In this document: piece after piece, positions 8,548 to 16,923 of the stretch
Layout: every line of letters starts with the position of its first letter
Position numbering within the stretch: the first letter of the stretch is position 1
NCBI RefSeq assembly: GCF_902499115.1
Contig: NZ_CABVPN010000031.1
Location: 1-64,000 of the forward strand
Source of the DNA: Burkholderia diffusa
GTDB lineage: Bacteria; Pseudomonadota; Gammaproteobacteria; Burkholderiales; Burkholderiaceae
Length of the DNA stretch: 64,000 bases
Reading direction: 5' to 3'
The notes under the pieces: generated by a model
The model's input: the letters and a program-made list of their open reading frames with translations, nothing else
Told to the model about the DNA's origin: nothing
Databases searched by the model: none
Position numbers and translations under genes: made by a program

Positions 8548-9510
8548 TCAGCCCAGTTCGCCGACGAGTTCCGGCACGAGCGCGAACAGATCGCCGACGA
8601 GGCCGTAATCTGCCATGCTGAAGATCGGTGCTTCCGGATCCTTGTTGATCGCGACGATCACCTTCGAATCCTTCATGCCGGCCAGGTGCTGGATCGCACC
8701 CGAGATGCCGACCGCGATGTACAGCTGCGGCGCAACGATCTTGCCGGTCTGGCCGACCTGATAGTCGTTCGGCACGTAGCCGGCGTCGACTGCCGCGCGC
8801 GATGCGCCCAGCGCTGCCGACAGCTTGTCGGCCAGCGGCTCCAGCACCTTCGTGTAGTTTTCACCGCTGCCCAGACCACGGCCGCCCGACACGATGATGC
8901 TCGCCGACGTCAGCTCCGGACGATCCAGCTTCGTCACTTCACGGCTCACGAACTGCGACTTGCCTGCATCGGCCGCCGCTTCGATCTTCTCGACCAACGC
9001 GCTGCCGCCTTCCGCCGCCACCGGATCGAAACCCGTTGCACGCACCGTGATCACCTTGATCGGATCGCTCGACTGAACCGTCGCGATCGCGTTGCCTGCG
9101 TAGATCGGACGCTCGAACGTGTCGGCCGAATCGACCGCCGTGATGTCCGAAATCTGTGCAACGTCCAGCTTCGCGGCGATGCGCGGCGCGATGTTCTTGC
9201 CGTAGGCGGTTGCCGGCGCGAGGATGTGCGAGTAGTCCTTCGCGATGTTCAGCGCGGTCGCTTCGACGTTTTCCGCCAGGCCCGCTTCGAGCTGCGGCGC
9301 GTCGGCCAACAACACCTTCGACACGCCTGCAATCTTGCCTGCGGCATCGGCCGCGCCCTGCGCGTTGTGCCCCGCGACCAGGACGTGAATGTCACCGCCA
9401 ATCTTCGCTGCCGCCGCCACCGTGTTCAGCGTCGCGGCCTTGATCGACCCGTTGTCGTGTTCTGCAATCACCAGAGTCGTCTCGTGCTCTGCCATCACCA
9501 GAATCGTCAT
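8548..9510 (-). CDS. etfA: Electron transfer flavoprotein subunit alpha
   Basis: A 320-residue EtfA with the C-terminal FAD-binding region (SGGRGLGSGENYTKVLEPLA, then QVGQTGKIVAPQLYIAVGIS and VAINKDPEAPIFSMADYG). With EtfB it takes electrons from acyl-CoA dehydrogenases and delivers them to ETF-QO. GGGAG precedes the start. The N-terminus is odd: MTILVMAEHE is followed by TTLVIAEHDN, so the first beta strand is repeated because of a 27-bp tandem duplication. Most EtfA proteins begin directly with the second copy. It is 16 bp downstream of etfB. Confidence 0.95.
   Translation of the reverse strand: MTILVMAEHETTLVIAEHDNGSIKAATLNTVAAAAKIGGDIHVLVAGHNAQGAADAAGKIAGVSKVLLADAPQLEAGLAENVEATALNIAKDYSHILAPATAYGKNIAPRIAAKLDVAQISDITAVDSADTFERPIYAGNAIATVQSSDPIKVITVRATGFDPVAAEGGSALVEKIEAAADAGKSQFVSREVTKLDRPELTSASIIVSGGRGLGSGENYTKVLEPLADKLSAALGASRAAVDAGYVPNDYQVGQTGKIVAPQLYIAVGISGAIQHLAGMKDSKVIVAINKDPEAPIFSMADYGLVGDLFALVPELVGELG
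9455..9507. repeat. 27-bp tandem duplication inside the start of etfA
   Basis: Positions 9455-9480 and 9482-9507 match at 23 of 26 bases with a period of 27. The unit encodes the first beta strand of EtfA (TILVMAEH and TLVIAEHD). The reading frame is kept, so the protein gains nine residues at its N-terminus. Confidence 0.85.
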
Positions 9511-9526
9511 TTCTTTTCGCTCCCTC

Positions 9527-10276
9527 TTACAGCACCTTGGCTTCGGTCTTCAGCTTCTCGACCAGCGTCTTCACGTCCGGCACCTTCACGCCGGCCGTGC
9601 GCTTCGGCGGCTCGGCCACCTTCAGCGTCTTCAGACGCGGCGTGACGTCCACGCCCAAGTCTTCCGGCTTCACCGTTTCCAGCGGCTTCTTCTTCGCCTT
9701 CATGATGTTCGGCAGCGTCACGTAGCGCGGCTCGTTCAGGCGCAGGTCCGTGGTGACCACCGCCGGCAGCGTCATCGACAGCGTTTCCGCGCCGCCGTCG
9801 ACTTCGCGTGCGACCGTAGCACGGCCGTCGGCGATCGTGACCTTCGACGCGAACGTGCCTTGCGGCAGGTTGGCCAGCGCGGCCAGCATCTGGCCCGTCT
9901 GGTTCGAATCGTCATCGATCGCCTGCTTGCCGAGGATTACCAGCTGCGGCTGTTCCTTGTCGACCAGCGCCTTCAGGATCTTCGCCACCGCCAGCGGCTC
10001 GACGCTGTCGTTCGATTCGACGAGGATCGCGCGATCCGCGCCGATCGCCAGCGCCGTGCGCAGCGTTTCCTGCGCTTGCGTCACACCGACCGACACCGCG
10101 ATCACTTCGGTCGCCACACCCGCTTCCTTCAGGCGCACCGCTTCTTCCACCGCGATTTCGTCGAACGGGTTCATCGACATCTTCACATTCGCAATGTCGA
10201 CGCCCGTGTTGTCCGACTTCACGCGGACCTTCACGTTGTAATCGACCACTCTTTTCACTGGCACCAGGATTTTCAT
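9527..10276 (-). CDS. etfB: Electron transfer flavoprotein subunit beta
   Basis: A 249-residue EtfB, full length. It starts MKILVPVKRVVDYNVKVRVK and has the AMP-binding loop GKQAIDDDSNQTGQML and the conserved recognition loop region LRLNEPRYVTLPNIMKAKKKP. It forms the heterodimer with EtfA, encoded directly downstream. It lies between the NDP-forming acyl-CoA synthetase and etfA on the minus strand. The C-terminus KLKTEAKVL is typical of beta-proteobacterial EtfB. Confidence 0.96.
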   Translation of the reverse strand: MKILVPVKRVVDYNVKVRVKSDNTGVDIANVKMSMNPFDEIAVEEAVRLKEAGVATEVIAVSVGVTQAQETLRTALAIGADRAILVESNDSVEPLAVAKILKALVDKEQPQLVILGKQAIDDDSNQTGQMLAALANLPQGTFASKVTIADGRATVAREVDGGAETLSMTLPAVVTTDLRLNEPRYVTLPNIMKAKKKPLETVKPEDLGVDVTPRLKTLKVAEPPKRTAGVKVPDVKTLVEKLKTEAKVL

Positions 10277-10342
10277 TCTCTAACCCAAACGTCACGAACC
10301 CAAACAGCCGGACGCGGTATCGTCGGCGCGCCCAGCGTTCCT

Positions 10343-12418
10343 TCACTGCACGGTCACCAGCGCATCGACCGCACCCAGCCCCCGTCCGCGAGCCCTCACG
10401 ATCACCGGATTGATCTCGAACTCCCGGACCGCCGGGCTCGCGAGGAACATGTCCCCAAACCGCACGGCGGCCTCGACCAGCGCGTCCAGGTCCGCCGCGG
10501 GCTTTCCTCGAAATCCCTCCAGAAGGGTCCATAGCTTGAGCTTCCGAAGTGCCTGACGGACCTGATCAGCCGTCACCGGCAACGCCAGATGCGACATGTC
10601 GCGGTACAGTTCCACCGCAACGCCACCGGTTCCGATCGAAATGATCGGTCCAAAATCCGTCTGTCTCATGCACGACACCACGATTTCGACGCCGTCACTG
10701 ATCATCTCCTGCACCAGTACCCCCATATCCGGCCTGCCCACCTGCTCGCGAAACTCGCGAGCACAGGCATCGATGCCCTCCGCGGTTTGAACGCGCAGCT
10801 TCACCAGGCCGAGCTCGGTCTTGTGCGCACAGTCCGACGGAAGCACCTTTACCACCAGCGGATACGCCATTCCGGCACATGCGTCCGAAGCGCGGTCCTC
10901 CGGCCCAAGCACGACCCACTTCGCCGGCGTCATCCCGCTCTCCGCGCAGAACCGCATCGTCTCCGCCCAATCCTGCGGCGCCGCCCGGCCCGCCAACGGT
11001 GTCCGCGCCTGCACTTTCGGCAATGACAACATCCGCTGGCGTTTGTACAGCAGCGACAGCGCCTTCATCGCATGCGAAGGATCGGCGACCAGCAGCACAC
11101 CGGCCTCCCGGAACGATCGGCGCGTCTCGTGATCCGGCAGCTCTCCGATAAAGCTCACCACCACCGGCATGGACTGCCCCACCTTCTTGAACACCTCGGC
11201 GTTCGGCTCGAGATACCGGCGACCGCTACTGGCAAACTGCACGATCAGCGCCTCCGCCCTCGGCTCCGCCTCGATCGCGAAGCACGTGTCACGGAACAGC
11301 GTCGCCACGCTCTGGATCTGCCCCGTCAAATCCACCGGATTGGCCGTGCGCGCGAACGCGGGAAGAACCCGTTCCAGTTCTTGCGCCGTCCGCTGACCGA
11401 ACTCCGCCATCGGAATACCGTATTCGCTGCTGTGATCCGCCAGCAGCGCGCCTGCGCCACCCGACGAACTCAGCACCGCGAGCCCGCCCTGCGGATCGCC
11501 GCTCACGCGCGGTTGCGGCAGATAAGCCAGCACTTCCACCGCCGACATCGCATCAATCAGGCTGTCGACCGTGATCACCCCCGCCTGCTCCAACACGTCC
11601 GCATAGACGGCATGCGCCGAAGCAATTTTCCCGGTATGGGACGCCGTCGCCTGCTGGCCGATCTCCGAGCGGCCGGCCTTCAAGGCAACGATCTGCACGC
11701 CTCGTTCGCGCGCACGCTCGGCGATCCCGACGATCCGGCCGGCTTCCTCGAGTCCTTCGATGTAGAGCGCCACCACGCGTACGTCGTCCTGCTCGACGAT
11801 GTGCTCGAGCACGTCGAGCGCATCGGCGCAGGTTTCATTGCCGACGCTGACGATATAAGAGCACCCGATGCCGTTGCTCTGCAGAAAATTGCCGATCGCC
11901 CCGGCGAGCGCGCCACTCTGGCTGACGACCGCGATTGGCGCGTGCTTGAGCGTCTCAAGATTCATTGCGGCTGATCCGAACGTCATCATGACGCGCCGAC
12001 GAACCGACCACACGCCTTGACAGTTGGCACCAATCACCGCCACGCCGTGCTCTCGCGCCACTTCGGCCAGGCGCTGCGCATGTGCCTTCCCCGCTTCCGT
12101 CTCTTCGAATCCGGAACTGAACACGATCGCGCTGCGTATCCCTTTCTGGCCGCACTCCGCAATGACGCCGGGTACTGTGTGAGCCGGCGTGATCACCAGC
12201 GCAACGTCTGGCACTTCCGGCAGCGCCGCCACCGACGGATACGCCTTCAGCCCTTCAACCTCCGCGTGGTTCTGGCTCACCGGATACACGGCGCCGTCGA
12301 ATCCGTGCTTCAGCAGCACACGCACCAGCGAATTGCGCGGACTTCCCTGCTGCGGCGACGCACCCACGATCGCCACGCTGCGCGGTTCAATAAACTTTTC
12401 GAATGCCTGTCTGTCCAT
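10343..12418 (-). CDS. Acetate--CoA ligase family protein (NDP-forming acyl-CoA synthetase)
   Basis: A 691-residue single-chain enzyme. The CoA-binding Rossmann domain opens the protein (RSVAIVGASPQQGSPRN), followed by succinyl-CoA-ligase-like domains with the phospho-His segment ATASHTGKIASAHAVYADVL. An ATP-grasp domain fills the C-terminal third (YPLVVKVLPSDCAHKTELG, GPIISIGTGGVAVELYRD). Such enzymes make or cleave acyl-CoA with ATP to ADP or GTP to GDP. Here it probably activates a carboxylic acid entering the pathway, or recovers energy from a CoA ester. It is 30 bp downstream of an enoyl-CoA hydratase gene. The true acid substrate cannot be read from sequence. Confidence 0.88.
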   Translation of the reverse strand: MDRQAFEKFIEPRSVAIVGASPQQGSPRNSLVRVLLKHGFDGAVYPVSQNHAEVEGLKAYPSVAALPEVPDVALVITPAHTVPGVIAECGQKGIRSAIVFSSGFEETEAGKAHAQRLAEVAREHGVAVIGANCQGVWSVRRRVMMTFGSAAMNLETLKHAPIAVVSQSGALAGAIGNFLQSNGIGCSYIVSVGNETCADALDVLEHIVEQDDVRVVALYIEGLEEAGRIVGIAERARERGVQIVALKAGRSEIGQQATASHTGKIASAHAVYADVLEQAGVITVDSLIDAMSAVEVLAYLPQPRVSGDPQGGLAVLSSSGGAGALLADHSSEYGIPMAEFGQRTAQELERVLPAFARTANPVDLTGQIQSVATLFRDTCFAIEAEPRAEALIVQFASSGRRYLEPNAEVFKKVGQSMPVVVSFIGELPDHETRRSFREAGVLLVADPSHAMKALSLLYKRQRMLSLPKVQARTPLAGRAAPQDWAETMRFCAESGMTPAKWVVLGPEDRASDACAGMAYPLVVKVLPSDCAHKTELGLVKLRVQTAEGIDACAREFREQVGRPDMGVLVQEMISDGVEIVVSCMRQTDFGPIISIGTGGVAVELYRDMSHLALPVTADQVRQALRKLKLWTLLEGFRGKPAADLDALVEAAVRFGDMFLASPAVREFEINPVIVRARGRGLGAVDALVTVQ

Positions 12419-12448
12419 AATCCGTTTTTTCTCGAGTCGACAGCGCTG

Positions 12449-13237
12449 TCAGCGCCCAATGAATTGAGGTGTGCGCTTCTCCCGGAACGCATTCACCGCT
12501 TCCTGATGGTCCTCGCTGGTGCGCACGATCGGCAAATTCGCCGCCACCAGTTCGTGGGCCGTCTGAAGATCCTTGTCCAGGCCAAACCGCATCACTCGCT
12601 TGATCAACTGCACGGCAAGCGGCGGCCCGTCCGCGATGCGGCGCGCGAACGCGTACGTCCCGCCCATCAACTCCGCATCCGGAAATACCTTGTTCACCAG
12701 ACCAATGCGTTCCGCATCGCCGGCCTCCACCCAATCCGCCGTCCAGAACATTTCGAGCGCCTTCGACATCCCGACGATACGGGGCAGCAGATACGCTCCG
12801 CCGACGCCCGGAATCAGCCCCATGCGCACGTAGGTCTCGGCAAAGCGCGCGCTCTGCGCCGCAAAACGGATGTCGCATGCAAGGGCGATGTCCAGGCCAC
12901 CGCCCGTCGCCAGGCCGTTCAACGCGGCAATCACCGGCTTGTCGAGTTCGGCGATCTTGCGTGGCAGACGCTGTACGCCGTCGGCTACGCGCGCCTTGAT
13001 ATTCGCCGGTGTCTGCGCCGCCGACGCGGAAAAGGTCTCGATATCACCGCCAGTCGTGAACGCACGCCCGGTGCCCGTCATCACGACAACCCGAATGTCC
13101 GGATTCGCGCGGCATTCCTCGAGCGCCTCGAGCCAGGTATCCTGCATCGCCTCGGTAAAGGCGTTGAGCTTGTCCGGGCGATTGAGCGTGATCGTTGCAA
13201 TGCCACGGTCGACTTCGAATTTCAGTTCTTCCGACAT
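12449..13237 (-). CDS. Enoyl-CoA hydratase/isomerase family protein
   Basis: A 262-residue crotonase. It shows ATITLNRPDKLNAFTEAM, the oxyanion-hole segments GRAFTTGGDIE and GLATGGGLDIALACD, and both glutamates of true hydratases by position (ARFAETYVRMGLIP and MSKALEMFW). It therefore probably adds water to a trans-2-enoyl-CoA. It is first or second in the minus-strand run leading into the acyl-CoA synthetase and etfBA. GAGG lies 8-10 bases upstream of the ATG, overlapping the stop region of a small upstream reading frame. Confidence 0.88.
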   Translation of the reverse strand: MSEELKFEVDRGIATITLNRPDKLNAFTEAMQDTWLEALEECRANPDIRVVVMTGTGRAFTTGGDIETFSASAAQTPANIKARVADGVQRLPRKIAELDKPVIAALNGLATGGGLDIALACDIRFAAQSARFAETYVRMGLIPGVGGAYLLPRIVGMSKALEMFWTADWVEAGDAERIGLVNKVFPDAELMGGTYAFARRIADGPPLAVQLIKRVMRFGLDKDLQTAHELVAANLPIVRTSEDHQEAVNAFREKRTPQFIGR

Positions 13238-13247
13238 CTCGTCATCC

Positions 13248-13382
13248 TCACTTCTCCGCTTGTTCCGAATGCTTCAGCACGGCGTCCTTGCGGATGTCGC
13301 GCGACTCCGTCTTTTCATGATGGCGATCCGCCGGCTTGTATCTCAACACATCCTCGGCGATCAGAATCTTCTGCACGTTCAT
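13248..13382 (-). CDS. Possible small protein (44 aa) or 3' remnant
   Basis: A short frame starting MNVQKILIAEDVLRYKPAD and ending KHSEQAEK, with a stop 10 bp before the crotonase start. Third codon positions are mostly G or C, as in real genes here. No convincing ribosome site is visible, and the frame stays open further upstream. It may be a genuine small coupled gene, or the tail of a lost gene. No family recognised. Confidence 0.3.
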   Translation of the reverse strand: MNVQKILIAEDVLRYKPADRHHEKTESRDIRKDAVLKHSEQAEK

Positions 13383-13701
13383 CTCAGCAACATGCATGCC
13401 ATCGATCCATCCGGTGCATTTCGGGACCGTTTTCGCCCGCCGGACCGTGCGCTGCCGGCCAAGACGACGACTCGCGCCTTGTCGGTCGTGTCCATCGGGC
13501 GGACGGCGCACCTCGAAGTGTCCGCGGCACGGACACGAACTGAATGTCGCGAACGATCCAGCGACATGCGGTGCGGGCTCGCGCGTCGTTTTTCCCCGCG
13601 AGGACGATGGCACGCGCATTGCAATCAACACACGCGCCCCGACGAACGCATCCGGCACCTCGGAGTTCACGCCGCCGTATCGAGCAACTGGAGGAACATG
13701 C
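13383..13701. other. Intergenic region between divergent operons
   Basis: 319 bp separate the minus-strand etf/pnt run from the plus-strand quinone-oxidoreductase run. Frames are open on both strands but overlap one another and have no ribosome sites. It should hold divergent promoters. I could not identify a -35/-10 pair with confidence. Confidence 0.4.
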
Positions 13702-14688
13702 ATGCGCGCGATTCAGATCAAGACGCACGGTTTGGCTGAAACTCACGCGATCGAGGCGCTTCCCGACCTCGAACCGGGACATCACGAGGTCGTTATTGAC
13801 GTCAAAACCGCCGAGGTCAATTATCCGGACCTGCTCGTGATTTCCGGCCGATATCAGACTCGTCCGCCATTGCCGTTCATACCCGGGAAGGAAGCGGCGG
13901 GCATCGTGCGCGTCGTCGGACCCGGCGTGACGCGGTTCAAGCCCGGAGATCGCGTGCTCATCCATGTGGAATGGGGCGCCTTCGCGACGCAGGCGCTCGC
14001 GCACGAGGATCAATGCCTGCCGCTCCCCGACGGCATGGCGTTCGTCGAGTCCGCCGGCCTCGGCCTTCCAGCTCAAACGGCATGGTTCGCGCTGATGGAA
14101 CGAGGCCGCTGGCCTGGCGACACCGTGCTCGTCAATGGCGCCACGGGCGCGGTCGGCCATGCCGCCGTACAGATCGCCAGTTCGATGGGCGCCACGGTTC
14201 TCGCAGGCGTGCATTCACCCGAGCGTGCAAGCGCCATGCTGTACGACGTGTCGTGCCGCATGGTCGATCTGAGCGCCTCCGATCTGCGCAACAGCCTGCG
14301 CGATCAGGTTCATCTGGCGACACGGGGCCGGGGCGTGGACATCGTGATCGACATGCTCGGCGGCGATATCTTCGATGCGTCGCTTCGCGCGCTCGCCTGG
14401 GATGGCCGAATCGTTACGGTCGGCTTTGCCGCCGGAAGGATTCCCGAAGTCCGGGCCGGCTACCTGCTGGTGAAGAACGCCACGGTAAGTGGGCTGCAAT
14501 GGACGGATTACCGCGATCGACAGCCATGGAAGGTCGCGCAGGCGCACACCGTCATGGCCTCCATGTGGGCCAAACGGACATTGCGCGCCAACATCATGCA
14601 GACGGTTCCGTTGAACCGATTCTCCGAAGCCCTCCATCTGATCGACACGCGTCGCGCGACGGGGCGCATCGTGCTGACGATGGACTGA
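13702..14688 (+). CDS. NADPH:quinone oxidoreductase family protein (zinc-free MDR)
   Basis: A 328-residue medium-chain reductase. The N-terminal GroES-like fold has VNYPDLLVISGRYQTRPPLPFIPGKEAAG. The Rossmann part has GDTVLVNGATGAVGHAAVQIASS, the quinone-reductase version of the nucleotide loop. No structural-zinc cysteine cluster is present. GGAGG seven bases before the ATG at 13702 fixes the start. Relatives reduce quinones or enoyl groups with NADPH. In this cluster it could reduce an unsaturated ring or acyl intermediate (inference). It opens the plus-strand run to 19.5 kb. Confidence 0.88.
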   Translation: MRAIQIKTHGLAETHAIEALPDLEPGHHEVVIDVKTAEVNYPDLLVISGRYQTRPPLPFIPGKEAAGIVRVVGPGVTRFKPGDRVLIHVEWGAFATQALAHEDQCLPLPDGMAFVESAGLGLPAQTAWFALMERGRWPGDTVLVNGATGAVGHAAVQIASSMGATVLAGVHSPERASAMLYDVSCRMVDLSASDLRNSLRDQVHLATRGRGVDIVIDMLGGDIFDASLRALAWDGRIVTVGFAAGRIPEVRAGYLLVKNATVSGLQWTDYRDRQPWKVAQAHTVMASMWAKRTLRANIMQTVPLNRFSEALHLIDTRRATGRIVLTMD

Positions 14689-14814
14689 ATGCCAACGCAA
14701 CGAACGGATCGCGCGGGTGGCATCGAGCGCCGACCATGTCAAGCAACGGAGATTGGCATGGCGATTGCATCGTATGCACCATCACTCATTGAAGCCGCAT
14801 CCAGGAGACATCGC

Positions 14815-15609
14815 ATGACCCAGCAGTTGGTGAACACCTCGGTCGAAGGTTCCGTCCTCGTCATCAGGCTCTGCAGCCCGGGCGACCGCAATGCCCTGAC
14901 GAACGAACTGCGCGAACAGCTCGGCGACGCCGTCGAACACGCGCAGAACAATCGCGCAGTGCGCGCCGTGTATCTCACCGGCGAAGGTCCGACGTTCTGC
15001 TCCGGCGGAAACCTCAACCTGCTGAAGAACGGGTCCGCCCCATGGACCGTCCACCGGCGCTTTCGCGGCATGAGCAGGTGGCTTACCCCGCTGATCACGC
15101 TCGACAAGCCGGTCGTTGTCGGCGTCCGGGGCCAGGCAGTGGGAGGAGGATTCGGTCTGGCGCTGACGGGCGATCTGCTGATCGCCGGACAGGGGGCGAA
15201 GTTCATCCCCGGATTCTTCCGCATCGGCGTGGTGCCGGACATCGGCACGATGTATCACCTGCCGCGACTGGTCGGCATGGCAGCCGCGAAGCGGCTGCTG
15301 TACAGCGGCGCCACGCTGTCCGCGCAGGAGGCGCTCGAGCTAGGACTGGTCGCGCAAGTGGTGCCCGACGCACAAGTCGATGAAGTCGGTCTCGCGCAAG
15401 CCGTGCGCCTCGCGAACGGTCCCGCCGAGGTCATGGGACTGGCCAAGAACCTGATGGCGCGGAGTTTCGAAACGAGTCTTCAGGACATGCTCGCGTTCGA
15501 AGGATTTGGGCAAATTCTCGCCATGTCGAGTCCCGAGTTTCATGAAGGACTCGGCGCTGCCCTCGAGGGCCGCCCCGCTGACTTCAGCCGAGCCGCGTCG
15601 GATCGATAA
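14815..15609 (+). CDS. Enoyl-CoA isomerase/hydratase family protein, PaaG-like
   Basis: A 264-residue crotonase. The oxyanion-hole segments are present (PTFCSGGNLNLL, GQAVGGGFGLALTGDLL), but both hydratase glutamates are missing. Instead it has FRIGVVPDIGTMYHLPRLVG. An Asp after VP is the catalytic base in PaaG-type isomerases, so double-bond isomerisation is more likely than hydration. AGGAG seven bases before the ATG at 14815 supports the start. A terminator follows about 90 bp after the stop. Confidence 0.85.
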   Translation: MTQQLVNTSVEGSVLVIRLCSPGDRNALTNELREQLGDAVEHAQNNRAVRAVYLTGEGPTFCSGGNLNLLKNGSAPWTVHRRFRGMSRWLTPLITLDKPVVVGVRGQAVGGGFGLALTGDLLIAGQGAKFIPGFFRIGVVPDIGTMYHLPRLVGMAAAKRLLYSGATLSAQEALELGLVAQVVPDAQVDEVGLAQAVRLANGPAEVMGLAKNLMARSFETSLQDMLAFEGFGQILAMSSPEFHEGLGAALEGRPADFSRAASDR

Positions 15610-15700
15610 GTCGCTGCAAGTCGCTCCTGATGCGACCATGCGGCCGGCGCGCGGCCCCGGGCGTCGGCACTTGCCGCCGACACGGTTGCCGTGATTATTG

Positions 15701-15726
15701 CCCGCCCTACAGGCGGGTTCTTTTTT
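15701..15726 (+). terminator. Rho-independent terminator
   Basis: Six-base GC stem (CCCGCC / GGCGGG) with a five-base loop, followed by TTC and a run of T. It closes the transcript carrying the quinone oxidoreductase and the PaaG-like gene. Confidence 0.8.
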
Positions 15727-16116
15727 GCCCGCGCCGCCATGCGATGCCGGCATGACGCACGCTCGCCCCGGTACGTCGGTACGTCGGCACATCGGCAATC
15801 GGCACTTCGCAGCGCATCGCGAACGGAGATGTCTGCACGGAAATCACCTGAGCGCGGTCAGTCGCTGTAGTCGCCGCAGACACTCGCCGCCGACTCTGCC
15901 ATTTCCGGATGCCGAGTCTACGGAGACGTGGCGGTCTCCAACCGCTCCGCGGTTTGGCACGAAGCTTGCAGAACATGCACCGTGACGATATTCGCGATGG
16001 TCGCGCCGGCCCTTCCCGTGCCAGCCGCCAGACTTTGATCGCGCTGTTTCGGTCTGCCGCTGTCGTCCGGAAATATTTAACTTCGCGCACTACGCATCCA
16101 ACTGAAAGGACAGTCC
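15727..16116. other. Intergenic region upstream of the BadI-like gene
   Basis: 390 bp after the terminator with no supportable gene. It includes a short tandem echo of GTACGTCG near 15772-15784. It should hold the promoter of the 16.1-19.5 kb operon; AACTGAAAGGA just before 16117 is the ribosome site of the first gene. Confidence 0.45.
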
Positions 16117-16896
16117 ATGCAATTCGAAGAAATCATCTATCAGGAAGATGGCCCGATCGGCACCATTACGCTGAATCGCCCGCAAGACGGCAATATGTTC
16201 ACGCCACGCATGTGCCACGAGATTCGCGATTGCATCAACGAAATCCGCCGGGAGACGCGCACCCGCGTCATCGTGATCACCGGAGCCGGCGACAAGTTTT
16301 TCTGTACCGGAGGCCGTAAGGAAGGCATGGAAGATTCGCTGCTTTATGCAGGCGTCCTGCCGACTCTGGAAATGTACGAGAGCATCGACCGACTGCAGAA
16401 GCCCGTGATCGCGTCAGTCAACGGCTTCGCCGTAGGCGGAGGCCAGGTGCTGCAAGTCGTTTGCGATATCACGATCGCAAAGGAAAGTGCCGTATTTCGG
16501 CAGGTCGGTCCGATGGTCGGCAGTTTCGACGGCGGCTATGGAACCTGGTATCTCGAAGATCTGATCGGGAAAAAGCGGGCGAAGGAAATGTGGTACCGCA
16601 ATCCCAAATTGACCGCACGAGAAGCACTCGAATGGGGGTTGATCAATCACGTGGTTCCCGACGATGAACTCAAGGATGCAACACGCAAGCTGGCGCTCGA
16701 AATCGCGGATCGAGGAGCGTTTGCGCTCGCGTCGATCAAAGCCGCGTTCAACGCGCGCCACGGCGGCGTGTCGGGTCTGTCGCGCATGGCGCACGACCTG
16801 CTGCTGCGCGGATACCTCGACTCGGACGAACACGCGGAACTGGCTGACGCATTTGCCAATCGCCGGGCGCCCGACGCAACGCACTTCGGTCATTGA
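16117..16896 (+). CDS. Crotonase of the MenB/BadI type, possible 2-ketocyclohexanecarboxyl-CoA hydrolase
   Basis: A 259-residue crotonase that starts MQFEEIIYQEDGPIGTITLN. Its active-site stretch reads FRQVGPMVGSFDGGYGTWYL. The VGSFDGGYG motif marks MenB (naphthoate synthase) and BadI (2-ketocyclohexanecarboxyl-CoA hydrolase), which form or break a carbon ring by Dieckmann-type chemistry. The Gly in QVGP is as in bicarbonate-dependent MenB. No men genes are near, whereas an alicyclic acid-CoA ligase-like gene and an SDR follow directly, so the ring-opening BadI-like role is favoured (inference). The expected product would be a pimeloyl-CoA-like dicarboxylate. AAAGGA precedes the ATG. Confidence 0.82.
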   Translation: MQFEEIIYQEDGPIGTITLNRPQDGNMFTPRMCHEIRDCINEIRRETRTRVIVITGAGDKFFCTGGRKEGMEDSLLYAGVLPTLEMYESIDRLQKPVIASVNGFAVGGGQVLQVVCDITIAKESAVFRQVGPMVGSFDGGYGTWYLEDLIGKKRAKEMWYRNPKLTAREALEWGLINHVVPDDELKDATRKLALEIADRGAFALASIKAAFNARHGGVSGLSRMAHDLLLRGYLDSDEHAELADAFANRRAPDATHFGH

Positions 16897-16923
16897 AGCA
16901 TACGACTCGTGGAGTTCCCGACC

